Part shown: positions 52,701-61,453 of the stretch, piece by piece | How the letters are laid out: each line of letters opens with the position of its first letter | How positions within the stretch are numbered: the stretch's first letter is position 1 | Assembly (NCBI RefSeq): GCF_000514815.1 | Contig: NZ_KI911474.1 | Location: 209,163-273,162, forward strand | DNA: 64,000 bases | Origin: Salinispora fenicalii | Lineage (GTDB): Bacteria > Actinomycetota > Actinomycetes > Mycobacteriales > Micromonosporaceae | Reading direction: 5' to 3' | Notes under the pieces: generated by a model | Told to the model about the DNA's origin: nothing | Seen by the model: the letters and a program-made list of their open reading frames with translations, nothing else | The model's database searches: none | Program-made: the position numbers and the translations under genes

Positions 52701-54206
52701 CAGCATCACGACCGCGCCGTCGCGTTGCAGCTGGCGTACGGTTTCGGTGAGCTGGGCACCGCCGGCGAGGACGGTGTCGGCGAAGTCGTACCGGCCCGGG
52801 TCGTCGTCCGCCACGACCAGCCGCAACCCCGCCCGTCGAGCGGCGGCCGGCAGGAGGTCCACGCCGGGAGCCGGCTCGGCTTCGACCCGCAGCAGCGCGA
52901 CGAGCCGACCGCCGTGTGCCAGGCCGAGGAGTCGGCCGCCGGATGAGCGAAGCCGGTCGCTGTGCAGGGTGTCGCCCGGGTCAGCGGCGTCGAGGCGGTC
53001 CAGCGGGCCGAGACTCCAGCCGTCGCCGTGCTGGGCCGCCGCCGGCTGAGCCGGGTCGAAGAGGGCAAACGCTCGGGCGCCTACCTCGCCCAGTTCCGCG
53101 TCGCCCAGCGGCGCCAGATCGGTGAGGATGCCACGGTCGGAGCCGAGGATCGTGGCGTCCAGGACCAGCGTGTCGATCCGGTCGAGTTCGCGGAGCACGC
53201 GGCGGTCCATGGCGATGACTCCGCGTCGCGCGAGCAGGCTACCGAGCTGGGCGGCGTAACCCTCCCGGCCGGCGCCGCTGGACTTCGGAAGCGCGGCGAG
53301 GCCGAGTGCGGCGGCGCGTTTCGGGCCGGTCACCGGGGTTGCGGCGGCGGCGGCCACCGCGCCGGCGTGCAGCATCCGGACTACATACCTCTCGGCCGGT
53401 CCATCCGGTTTCGGGCAGGGCCGTTCGGCTGGCAGGACGGGGGCAGCGGCCCGCCCCGGTGCACCGGCGAGCCGGGGTTCGGCCGTCGTCCACGCGGCGA
53501 GTTGGGCCCGCGCCTCGCCCCACTGCACCACCCGCTGGAGACTGTCCAGGACGATGCCGGTCCAGCCGCCCGCGAGGCCCTGTGTCACCGCCTCGGCCAG
53601 CGGGAAGAGTAGGTCGGCGCGTGGATCAGCCCGCACTCCCCGGTCGGCGAGGGCGTGCAGCCTCGGGTGTAGGTCAACCGCGTTGAGGAGGCCGGAGATC
53701 TCACCCGGTACGGGGGTGAAGGGCAGGATCCGGGTGGCAGCGGAGATCGTCAGACCGAGCGCGTCGGAGGCGAGGGCGCCGAGCGTCCGGGGGGTGCGGG
53801 GGCCCTCCTCCGGCGGGTGCGGCGGTGGGATCTCCGGGTCCGGTTCGTGCGGGCTGATGCGTTCGGCGCGGGCCACGGTGGCGATCAGATCGCGCAGCCT
53901 CGGCTCGGGGGAGCCAACGGCGACCACCACCCGCCCCGAGGGGGCGTTCACCCGCGCCCAGCTCACGCCGGGTACGCGTGCCAGGGCCGCTTCGACCTGC
54001 CGGGCGAGCCGCTCCCCGCCGTCCTGATCGACCCCGTGTACCTCGATGTGGTGTCGGCCGTAGCGGGACCAGACCTGGCGGTTTGTCAGACCGGTGAGCC
54101 GAGCGGCCCGGGCAGCGGTGGATCCGAGGTTGCGGGCCGCCTGCCCCATCAGCTCCGGCACGGTCGGCACGCGTACGCTGCCAGCGACGCGGCCCAGCGG
54201 GATCAT
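49746..54206 (-). CDS. giant cation-translocating P-type ATPase (CtpH/CtpI-like)
   Basis: 1486 residues from ATG 54206; the open frame continues 143 codons further upstream, so the start is not certain. The C-terminal 850 residues are a complete P-type pump: phosphatase motif TGES (about residue 780), phosphorylation site DKTGTLTEGRL (Asp938), and GDGANDAPAIRLADVG (about 1215), with hydrophobic helices at the end. The first 600 residues include a short HMA-like segment (HHIEVHGVDQDGGERLARQV) and a long Ala/Arg-rich region with a second HAD-like part. Such giant pumps are known as CtpH/CtpI in mycobacteria. Cation unknown. Two small genes start divergently from it. Confidence 0.9.
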   Translation of the reverse strand: MIPLGRVAGSVRVPTVPELMGQAARNLGSTAARAARLTGLTNRQVWSRYGRHHIEVHGVDQDGGERLARQVEAALARVPGVSWARVNAPSGRVVVAVGSPEPRLRDLIATVARAERISPHEPDPEIPPPHPPEEGPRTPRTLGALASDALGLTISAATRILPFTPVPGEISGLLNAVDLHPRLHALADRGVRADPRADLLFPLAEAVTQGLAGGWTGIVLDSLQRVVQWGEARAQLAAWTTAEPRLAGAPGRAAAPVLPAERPCPKPDGPAERYVVRMLHAGAVAAAAATPVTGPKRAAALGLAALPKSSGAGREGYAAQLGSLLARRGVIAMDRRVLRELDRIDTLVLDATILGSDRGILTDLAPLGDAELGEVGARAFALFDPAQPAAAQHGDGWSLGPLDRLDAADPGDTLHSDRLRSSGGRLLGLAHGGRLVALLRVEAEPAPGVDLLPAAARRAGLRLVVADDDPGRYDFADTVLAGGAQLTETVRQLQRDGAVVMLLSDSRGALAAADCGLGLTVDEELPPWGAHLLVGTDLGACALVVEAAGVARRMTTQNIRLGLGGAGLGTLSALTAAREQLPDRTQAAVNGTAALAFAHGVWRAHHLPKPTEAPAGRTTVPWHLMPVGTVLDELGSGFDGLDPVEAGRRRSGQVADGSPTPTLLRAFLEELSNPLTPVLAAGAVLSASFGSLVDAALVSGVVGGSALVGAVHQRNTERSLAELLSRTAVTARVRRGGAEQQLPADELVPGDVIILEPGDAVPADCRILEATGLEADESSLTGESLPVGKTDQPVAASDIADRHSMLYEGTTVAAGHGRGVVVATGTDTEAGRSLHLARQARPSGGVEARLGGLTGSAIPLALGSAVAVAGAGVARGIPLAETASTAANLAVASVPEGLPFLVSAAQLAAARRLAERGALVRNPRTIEALGRVDVLCFDKTGTLTEGRLVLSGVGDGTRFATVDQLDDHLRMILAVALRATPDAEDPEQLPEQADRAIRRAAQETSTVEQTGAEEWRPAGGLPFEPSRGYHATVGTCDAGLVLSVKGAPETVLPRCHNRRTEAGVVPLDDATREAVQQELLRHAGAGQRVLALAERAVSDESIADDNVQGLTFVGILALADGIRASAAPAVESIRKAGVHTIMITGDHPATAEAIASVISPGDGQRVATANDLVDLDDEALAARLVTTDVVARCTPAHKVRMIQALQTCGRTVAMTGDGANDAPAIRLADVGIALGQRGTPAARAAADLVVMDDRLETIIATLAEGRAMWSSVRHALSILFGGNLGEIAFSIVTAAIDGRSALNGRQLLLVNLLTDLAPALAVAVRPPPPEYSENLLREGPDTSLGATLNRELGVRATSTALGATAGWVLSRWVAASPRRAGTVALVSLIGTQLGQTLLAGGTTPGVLLSTAGSVGVLVLVVQTPGLSHFFGCTPLGPIGWTIATGSAAGAAFANSTVARLVEQLPAPPRPGVDLHDLLARLRGHSG

Positions 54207-54422
54207 CGAGGCGTACGGCGGGACTCGTATCGGCCCGATTCCCCGGTGTCGCTCTTCCCGTACGCCATCCCGCCTCCCACGCCGTGTGTCCCGGCGGTCT
54301 GACTTCCCGCCCGACCGTCCGTTATGCCCCTGGCCGGCGGTGAAGTTGTACCGGCCAAGCCGGCATGGAGGGCGGCGACGGTGGAAAACCACGGCGGTCA
54401 CCGCCGTTTCTGGGAGGTCGAG

Positions 54423-54683
54423 ATGAGTATGTTGACCCGGGATCTCAGTGGGAGTCGGGACATGATCCGGACGTTCACCCGCCGAGTGGAGGTGCCAATA
54501 CTGGGGGAGGTGGCCATCCCGCCGCCGGACAAGTTGGCGTACTACGCGGGCGTGGGTCTGCTCACCCTGTTGCAGGTCATCGAGTGGCCGGTGGCGTTGG
54601 TGGTGACCGCTGGTCACGTGCTGGCCGACCAGCATCTATCCGGGCTGGCCAAGGGGCTCGGGGAGGCGTTGGAGACCGCCTGA
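54423..54683 (+). CDS. small membrane-associated protein, unknown
   Basis: 86 residues from ATG 54423 (GGGAGG five bases upstream). It has a hydrophilic start (LTRDLSGSRDMIRTFTRRVE), then VPILGEVAIPPPDKLAYYAG and a hydrophobic segment GVGLLTLLQVIEWPVALVVT, followed by an amphipathic tail. The layout resembles small actinobacterial proteins found beside P-type ATPases of this type, but I cannot name the family. It starts 217 bases upstream of the ATPase start, divergently, so the two may share a control region. Confidence 0.75.
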   Translation: MSMLTRDLSGSRDMIRTFTRRVEVPILGEVAIPPPDKLAYYAGVGLLTLLQVIEWPVALVVTAGHVLADQHLSGLAKGLGEALETA

Positions 54684-54814
54684 CACCCTCGGTGGGTGTA
54701 CCCGGCGACCCTCGGCGCTCCCGGCCGGGTGGGGGTAGTGGGCGCTGTACACGTACGGGGGAACCCGTTCGCGGCCAACGCCCCACCCGGTTCGGGCGAA
54801 CCTACGGTGGCCTC

Positions 54815-55009
54815 ATGTTCACCCTGGTCACCACTGTGATTCTGTACGTCGGAGGTTTCGTCTTCCTATACGGAGTGATCCGCCTCGCGATCCGGCACGC
54901 CTTGGAGGAGGCGGAGGTGCGTCGGATCCAGGCCCAGCGGGCCGAGGAGTTGGCCGCCCACCGTGATCGGACCCTACTGGAGGGGAAGGGCTACCTCGCC
55001 GGGAGTTGA
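54815..55009 (+). CDS. single-helix membrane protein with charged tail
   Basis: 64 residues from ATG 54815. One N-terminal transmembrane helix (FTLVTTVILYVGGFVFLYGV) is followed by a strongly charged helix (EEAEVRRIQAQRAEELAAHR) that could form a coiled coil. No domain recognised. It follows the 86-residue gene by 131 bases in the same direction, and the parS-like site starts 42 bases after its stop. Confidence 0.65.
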   Translation: MFTLVTTVILYVGGFVFLYGVIRLAIRHALEEAEVRRIQAQRAEELAAHRDRTLLEGKGYLAGS

Positions 55010-55050
55010 TCCGGTGGTAGCGCGCACTCAGGCAGCTGTGGCTATCAATG

Positions 55051-55066
55051 TTGTTGCACGTGAAAC
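55051..55066. other. parS: distal parS-like site
   Basis: TGTTGCACGTGAAACA differs from the perfect 16-bp parS at one base (G for T in the left arm). It lies about 25 kb right of oriC, in a 99-base gap, while the other four are left of oriC near parAB. Confidence 0.75.
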
Positions 55067-55108
55067 ATCGGCATGGTCGATGCGCCGGGTCGGTGCTGGC
55101 CTACTCCA

Positions 55109-55744
55109 TCAGGCCCCGGTCGCCACGTGCCGCTGGGCCTCGGTCAGAGCGGCGAGTAGGGCTGACGAATCCTGCGCGCCGGTCACGGCGTACCTGCCGG
55201 CGAGAATGTAGGTCGGCACGCTGGTGATGCCGAGTTCCCGCGCGGTGGCCAACCCGGCGCGGACCGCGGCTACCTGCCCGTCGGATTCGAGGAAGGTGTG
55301 GGCTGCCGTGGCGTCCAGGCCGACCTCGCCCGCGATCGTGGCCAGGGCTGGTCGGGAGCCGATGTCGATACCGTCGCGGAAGTGGGCCCGGTGCAGTGCC
55401 TCGACCGTCTCGGCGGCCCGGTCCTGTTCGATCGCCCAGGCGACCAGCCGATGCGCGTCGAAGGTGTTCGCGGCGAGCGCCCGGTCGAAGTCGAATTCGA
55501 TGCCGTCCCCGGCGGCGGCCCGAGTGACCTGGTCCGCCATCTGCCGTGCGCGCTCCCGGCCGCCGAACTTCACGCCCAGCGCGTCCAGCAGCGGCAGCGG
55601 CTCGGGCACCGGCGCCGGGTCGAGCTGGAACGGTCGGTAGCTGACGGTCGCGGTTCCGTCGTAGGACGCGAGCGCCCGCTCCAGCCGGCGCTTGCCGAGA
55701 TAGCACCAGGGGCAGACCAGATCGCTGTAGATTTCGATCTCCAT
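55109..55744 (-). CDS. DsbA-family thiol oxidoreductase (FrnE-like)
   Basis: 211 residues from ATG 55744. The active site is CPWC (Cys11, Cys14) right after the first strand (MEIEIYSDLVCPWCYLGKRR), with the cis-Pro loop VPTYIL near residue 177. FrnE proteins are cytoplasmic DsbA relatives that act in redox stress or polyketide pathways; no signal peptide is present here. It follows sufE on the same strand at 20 bases, so they are likely co-transcribed. Confidence 0.9.
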   Translation of the reverse strand: MEIEIYSDLVCPWCYLGKRRLERALASYDGTATVSYRPFQLDPAPVPEPLPLLDALGVKFGGRERARQMADQVTRAAAGDGIEFDFDRALAANTFDAHRLVAWAIEQDRAAETVEALHRAHFRDGIDIGSRPALATIAGEVGLDATAAHTFLESDGQVAAVRAGLATARELGITSVPTYILAGRYAVTGAQDSSALLAALTEAQRHVATGA

Positions 55745-55764
55745 AACCGAAGGCAACCCGGTGG

Positions 55765-56193
55765 TCAGCTTGTCTGTTCCCGGACCTGCCGCTTGAGCCG
55801 GGCCAGGACCGCGGTGCCGCCCCGGATCCGCAGCGGACTGACCGCCTGGGCCAGCCCCATCTGTTGGTAGAGGTCGTCGGGGACAGCCAGCACCTGCGCT
55901 GGTCGAGCGCCGGCGAGCCCTTCGGCGAGGATGCCCGCAAAGGCGCGGGTGGTGGCCGCCTCGGGTGGGCAGTCGAAGACGGTCTCGACGCCGCCCTCCG
56001 GAGTCACGCGTGCGCGCAGGAAGAGAGCCGTCTGGCACTCCGGGACCGGCTCCAGCTCCGCGCGGTCGGCGTGCCCGGACGGCAACGGCCCAACGGCATC
56101 GGCATACTCCAGCAGCAGCTCCAGCACGATGTCACGGGGAGCTGTGGCGAATTCGTCCACGATCTCGACCAGCCGGGGAGGCATCTCGGGCAT
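55765..56193 (-). CDS. sufE: SufE-family Fe-S cluster assembly sulfur acceptor
   Basis: 142 residues from ATG 56193. It has the SufE pattern: PRLVEIVDEFATAPRDIVLE, then the sulfur-accepting Cys in the E-C-Q-T-A-L-F motif (Cys about 53), and a C-terminal helix pair. SufE receives persulfide sulfur from a cysteine desulfurase (SufS) and passes it to the Fe-S scaffold. In Actinobacteria it commonly has a rhodanese-like sulfurtransferase next to it; here none is seen and a DsbA-type gene follows instead. Confidence 0.9.
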   Translation of the reverse strand: MPEMPPRLVEIVDEFATAPRDIVLELLLEYADAVGPLPSGHADRAELEPVPECQTALFLRARVTPEGGVETVFDCPPEAATTRAFAGILAEGLAGARPAQVLAVPDDLYQQMGLAQAVSPLRIRGGTAVLARLKRQVREQTS

Positions 56194-56343
56194 CCCGCCA
56201 GGCTACCGTCGCCCGGAATTCAGATCGGGCAGTATGCCGACGGAGCGCACCCGTCTCCTGGCGGCAGGGCTGTGCCCCGCACCGCGTTGGGGCGTGCCCC
56301 ACGGTGGCGGGCGGGCCCCCTCCTAGCGGCGGGCCTGCCCGCG

Positions 56344-56769
56344 TCACGGCGTCGGGGCTTGCCCGCTGAGCTGGCCGAGTGCCGATTGGGGGTCGAGCCG
56401 CAGGGCGAGGTCACCGAGGGAGACGATGCCGACCAGCTTCCGCTCGTTGTCGCAGACCAATACTCGCCGTACGCCCCGTTCCCGCATGAGGGCCGCCGCC
56501 TCGCCCACGGTGCAGTTCTGTTCGATCATCACCACCTCACGGGTGATGATCGAGTCAATGGTGGTCCGGGCTGGGTCACTCCGCTGGGCGACAGCCCGGA
56601 CCACGATGTCCCGATCCGTGAGTACGCCGGCGAGCGTGGCCCCGTCGGTGGCGACCACGTCCCCGATATCGGCCTCCTTCATCACCCGTGCGGCTTCATC
56701 CAGCGTGGTCTCCATCGGCAGGTAGATGACCTGCTTTGTCATCACGTCACTGACCCGGAAACTGGTCAT
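56344..56769 (-). CDS. CBS-domain protein
   Basis: 141 residues from ATG 56769 (GGAGGAGTTCC upstream). It is built entirely of two CBS modules: VSDVMTKQVIYLPMETTLDE with LAGVLTDRDIVVRAV, and IITREVVMIEQNCTVGEAAA with RVLVCDNERKLVGIVSLGDL. The pair would form a Bateman module that binds adenine nucleotides. No catalytic domain is attached. Such proteins occur in Actinobacteria as hypoxia or stress proteins. The C-terminus is LDPQSALGQLSGQAP. Confidence 0.9.
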   Translation of the reverse strand: MTSFRVSDVMTKQVIYLPMETTLDEAARVMKEADIGDVVATDGATLAGVLTDRDIVVRAVAQRSDPARTTIDSIITREVVMIEQNCTVGEAAALMRERGVRRVLVCDNERKLVGIVSLGDLALRLDPQSALGQLSGQAPTP

Positions 56770-57040
56770 GGAACTCCTCCAGCAGCGATTCCAGCCCGAT
56801 CGGGACGCGGTTCCCCGTTCCACCCTTACTACACCTACCTCTACGGTCACCCCTTCGACCAGAGGCTGTCCGGCTCCCCGTCAGCTCGATGTCACTTGGT
56901 TCCCCGTCGGCCCGATATCAGCCGGCCCGACCCCGGGGGCACCGGCAGTAGCACCATCGGTGAGAAACTATCGCTTCTCAGGCGGGGCTCGCCGCTACCG
57001 GAGGCGGAGACACGGGTCCTTCCCTACCCTGGAGGGTGTA

Positions 57041-57808
57041 GTGAGCTGGCGCAGTTTCGTGGCGGTCGGGGACAGCTTCACCGAGGGCCTGAACGACACG
57101 TACCCGGACGGTGGCTTTCGGGGCTGGGCCGACCTGGTGGCCGCTCGGCTCGCCGTCGAGGCCGGGTCGGAGTTCCGGTACGCGAACCTCGCTATTCGTG
57201 GTCGGCTCTTCCCTCGGGTCGTGGACGAGCAGGTTCCCGCTGCGTTGGCGATGCAGCCGGATCTGATCAGTTTCGCGGCAGGTGGGAACGACGTGCTGCG
57301 GCGAAACTTCGACCCGGATGACCTCATCGCGCGCTTCAATGACGTGGTGGGGCGGCTGCGCGCAGGCGGGTCCGACGTGGTCCTGTTCCGCTTCGCCGAC
57401 GTCATGGCCCGCCTGCCCGGGCAGCGGCTGGTCGCCCCCCGGGTGCAGCTACTCAACCGAGCGGTTGGTGACACGGCGGAACGGCATGGCGCGATCTTGG
57501 TCGACCTGTACGCCGACGACACGTACCTGAACCCGATGCTGTGGAGCACCGATCGGTTGCATCTCTCCTCGGCCGGGCACCGGCGGGTGGCAGCCCAGGT
57601 GCTGACCGCGCTGGGGGTTAGCTGTGCCGAGGAATGGTTGCTGGCTCCCGAACGTCCGCTGCCCAAATCGTGGCTTATGGCCCGCACCGACGACCTCCGT
57701 TGGGCGACCCACCACCTGGCACCCTGGCTCACGCGTCGCCTCACAGGTCGCAGCTCCGGCGACACGGTCACCGCCAAGCGTCCCGCCCTGACCCCGTTGA
57801 CGGACTGA
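57041..57808 (+). CDS. SGNH/GDSL-family hydrolase
   Basis: 255 residues from GTG 57041, preceded by GGAGGGTGTA. The four SGNH blocks are visible: FVAVGDSFTEG (Ser12), the Gly in RYANLAIRGR, GGND (Asn in FAAGGNDVLRR) and DRLHLSSAGHRR (Asp and His). No signal peptide, so it is probably an intracellular esterase or acetyl-hydrolase. Members of this subtype in Micromonosporaceae and mycobacteria are not characterised. It is isolated between the CBS gene and the TetR gene, with a strong terminator after it. Confidence 0.9.
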   Translation: MSWRSFVAVGDSFTEGLNDTYPDGGFRGWADLVAARLAVEAGSEFRYANLAIRGRLFPRVVDEQVPAALAMQPDLISFAAGGNDVLRRNFDPDDLIARFNDVVGRLRAGGSDVVLFRFADVMARLPGQRLVAPRVQLLNRAVGDTAERHGAILVDLYADDTYLNPMLWSTDRLHLSSAGHRRVAAQVLTALGVSCAEEWLLAPERPLPKSWLMARTDDLRWATHHLAPWLTRRLTGRSSGDTVTAKRPALTPLTD

Positions 57809-57850
57809 CCGGCCCCGCTCCCAGGGGCCTGCCGCGCCTGGTCTTGTCCC

Positions 57851-57881
57851 GGCCGTGCTCTCGGAAACCCGAGGCACGGCC
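57851..57881 (+). terminator. hairpin after the SGNH hydrolase gene
   Basis: GGCCGTGC pairs with GCACGGCC, then CTCGG with CCGAG around an AAAC loop (13 pairs with one bulged T). It lies 42 bases after the stop and 43 bases before the TetR start. No T-run follows. Confidence 0.75.
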
Positions 57882-57924
57882 CCGGCCGCTGCACGCGGTG
57901 GAGCCTGCGGACTACGCTTTCCCC

Positions 57925-58545
57925 GTGACGGTGCAGCAGTCAGCCAAAGCGACGAACGGCGATATGGGCAGCGGCCGACGGCGGTCCCGCAAGGAGGAGA
58001 TCCTCGAGATCGCGGTCGGGCTGTTCGCCTCCCGGGGCTATCACGGGGTGTCAATGGATGACATCGGCGCTGCCGCCGGGGTGACCGGTCCGGCGCTCTA
58101 TCACCACTTCGCCGGCAAGGAGGCGATGCTGGTCGCCGCGTTGATCCCGGTCAGCGAAGGGCTGCTCACCGGTGGCCGGGAGCGGGCCGCCGCCCATCCC
58201 GACGATCCCCGCGCCGCGTTGGAGTCGCTGATCGATTTCCATGTCGACTTCGCGCTGGCCCAACCAGCGGTGATCGCCCTACATCTGCACGAGCTGGACC
58301 GGCTGCCTGATCAACCGCGTCGCCGCATTCGTCGGCTCCAGCGGCTGTACGTCGAGGAGTGGGTGAATGTGCTGACCGCGTCGCACCCGGGCCTGCCCGA
58401 CAACGAGGCGCGGGTGTTGGCCCACGCCGCGTTCGGCCTGATGAACTCGACCCCATTCCTTGGTGGCGTGGTGGACCGGCAGCGCCGAGCCGAGCTGCTT
58501 CGTAGCGCCACGCTGGCTGCTTTGTTGGCGCCGACAGCCCGTTGA
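57925..58545 (+). CDS. TetR-family regulator of acyl-CoA catabolism
   Basis: 206 residues from GTG 57925 (ATG 57964 is an alternative). The HTH is clear: RKEEILEIAVGLFASRGYHG, SMDDIGAAAGVTGPALYHHF, then AGKEAMLVAALIP. The C-terminal domain has the pattern of the TetR group found beside branched-chain or fatty acyl-CoA genes (LESLIDFHVDFALAQPAVIA). The next genes, in the same direction after 124 bases, encode a biotin carboxylase, HMG-CoA lyase, carboxyltransferase and dehydrogenase. Two inverted repeats in their promoters are its probable operators. Confidence 0.88.
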   Translation: MTVQQSAKATNGDMGSGRRRSRKEEILEIAVGLFASRGYHGVSMDDIGAAAGVTGPALYHHFAGKEAMLVAALIPVSEGLLTGGRERAAAHPDDPRAALESLIDFHVDFALAQPAVIALHLHELDRLPDQPRRRIRRLQRLYVEEWVNVLTASHPGLPDNEARVLAHAAFGLMNSTPFLGGVVDRQRRAELLRSATLAALLAPTAR

Positions 58546-58598
58546 CTATTGGGTCCAGGCCTGAGGCTGCCCCAGAGTTGATCGGGGGCTGTGCCGCA

Positions 58599-58612
58599 AC
58601 TGACTCGTCAGT
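58599..58612. promoter_or_regulatory. inverted repeat upstream of the biotin carboxylase gene
   Basis: ACTGACTCGTCAGT, with 6-base arms (ACTGAC/GTCAGT) around TC, lies 58 bases before the start. It fits a TetR operator, and the next operon has another candidate. Confidence 0.6.
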
Positions 58613-58669
58613 AACCGGGGTGGCATGGTTCCCTAGCTTTCCGTTCGACCCTGGGACGCTGGAGGAAAC

Positions 58670-60007
<1,338 letters not shown>

Positions 60008-60080
60008 CCGCATCCGCTTCGTGCGCGTCAACCCACATCCGGTGCTGGGCGTGTGATCCCGGAAATCGGTGCTGATCCCC

Positions 60081-60156
60081 GGGATCAACGCTCGATCCTG
60101 GGATCAGCGCTCGATCCTGGGATCAGCGCTCGATCCTGGGGTCAGCGCCCGTCCTC
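60081..60156. repeat. 19-bp tandem repeat
   Basis: Three near-identical copies of gggatcagcgctcgatcct (starts 60081, 60100, 60119) are followed by a degenerate fourth (60138-60156) and weaker GGGGTCAGCGC words. It lies in the 285-base gap before the HMG-CoA lyase gene, which otherwise holds no gene. Confidence 0.85.
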
Positions 60157-60292
60157 GCGGGGTCAGCGCGCGGGGGTCGAGTTTGGCTGCCACCCCGCAG
60201 GGACCTGTCGGCGTTGGCGCGATCGGCTCGTCGGACGGCGCGGGTGACATGCTGGGGGAGTCGGACCAGAGCGTGTCACAGTGAGGTGGCCC

Positions 60293-61213
60293 ATGGGTAA
60301 TATGCCGGGATTCGTGTCCATTCGGGAGGTCGGTCCGCGCGACGGGCTCCAGAACGAGGACCCGATTCCGACCGAGGCGAAGGTGCGGTTGCTTGATGCG
60401 CTCTCCCGGACGGGAGTGGGGCGAATCGAAGCGGTGTCCTTTGTGCATCCGAAGGCGATCCCGCAGATGGCCGACGCCGACGAGGTGTGGCGGCGGGCGG
60501 ATCGAACCGAAGGGGTGCGCTACTCAGCACTGGTGCCGAACACGCGGGGTGCCCACCGCGCGTTGGCCGCCGGGTTCACCGAGATCGAGGTAGTGGTCTC
60601 CGCCAGCGACACGCACAACCGGCGTAACGTCAATCGCTCCACCGACGAGTCGCTGGACGACATCGCCGAGTTGGTCGAGCTGCTCCATAACGCCGGTGCA
60701 CGGGCGGAGGTCATCGTCGCGACCAGCTTCGGCTGCCCGTACGAGGGGGACATTGACCCCGTTCGGGTGGCCGGCATTGTGGAAAGGGTGGTGCGCGACG
60801 GCGCCGACCGGGTGGCGTTCGGCGATACCACCGGCATGGCGACGCCCCGCCGGGTCCGCGAGTTGGTGACGGCCGTACGTGATCGTGCTGCCCACGTACC
60901 GGTGCTGCTGCACTTCCACAACACCCGTGGCACCGCGCTGGCGAACCTGTTGACCGCCATCGAGCTGGGGATCACCGAATTCGACGCGAGCGTCGGTGGT
61001 CTGGGTGGCTGCCCGTACGCGCCCGGGGCCAGCGGGAACCTGGCTACCGAGGAGGCCGTGCATTTGCTGCACGACATGGGCATCGACACCGGTATCGACC
61101 TGGACGCCCTGATCGAGGTCGCCGAACTGGCCGAAGAGCTGGTCGGCCGAAGCCTGCCCAGCGGCGTGCTCCGGGCCGGCCCGCGAACCCGGCTGACGCC
61201 CCTGCCCGGCTGA
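60293..61213 (+). CDS. hydroxymethylglutaryl-CoA lyase
   Basis: 306 residues from ATG 60293 (GAGGTGG upstream). The HMGL-like TIM barrel is clear: IREVGPRDGLQNED (divalent-metal Asp), FVHPKAIPQMAD, GDTTGMATPRRV, LLHFHNTRGTALAN (metal His pair), and the flexible-loop GGCPYAPGASGNLATE with the catalytic Cys. It cleaves HMG-CoA to acetoacetate and acetyl-CoA, the last step of leucine breakdown. Its place between the biotin carboxylase and the carboxyltransferase supports a leucine/isovalerate pathway, rather than mevalonate. Confidence 0.93.
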   Translation: MGNMPGFVSIREVGPRDGLQNEDPIPTEAKVRLLDALSRTGVGRIEAVSFVHPKAIPQMADADEVWRRADRTEGVRYSALVPNTRGAHRALAAGFTEIEVVVSASDTHNRRNVNRSTDESLDDIAELVELLHNAGARAEVIVATSFGCPYEGDIDPVRVAGIVERVVRDGADRVAFGDTTGMATPRRVRELVTAVRDRAAHVPVLLHFHNTRGTALANLLTAIELGITEFDASVGGLGGCPYAPGASGNLATEEAVHLLHDMGIDTGIDLDALIEVAELAEELVGRSLPSGVLRAGPRTRLTPLPG

Positions 61214-61269
61214 CGCTCCTGGCGGGCTCACGTCCTGCCGGGTTGATTCCTTCGTCTGGCTGGTTCCCA

Positions 61270-61302
61270 CCGCCGTGCGGTCGTATTCCGGCCGCACGGC
61301 GG
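61270..61302 (+). terminator. hairpin after HMG-CoA lyase
   Basis: CCGCCGTGCGG and CCGCACGGCGG pair over 11 bases with an 11-base loop, 56 bases after the stop. No T-run. Confidence 0.65.
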
Positions 61303-61375
61303 TCGCTACGTGGAGCCGGGCGGGTCCCCGGACTCACCCGTGCGGGCCGGCAAATCATGGACGTAGTGCGCTACC

Positions 61376-61394
61376 CTAACGATCGTTCAGTTAG
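61376..61394. promoter_or_regulatory. TetR operator-like palindrome before the carboxyltransferase gene
   Basis: CTAAC and GTTAG flank the stretch 61376-61394; inside it AACGATCGTT (61378-61387) is a perfect palindrome. The 10-base core equals the core of the operator at 4125-4140. It lies 60 bases before the start. Confidence 0.65.
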
Positions 61395-61453
61395 GTTCGG
61401 CTGTGCACACGAGTGTGCGCTGGACCGGGAGCGGCAGCACAGGAGGATTCGGC

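Noticed and set aside
54207..54635. 143-codon upstream extension of the P-type ATPase
   Set aside because: It is His/Arg-rich, has no domain and overlaps the divergent 86-residue gene; the true start is still not certain.
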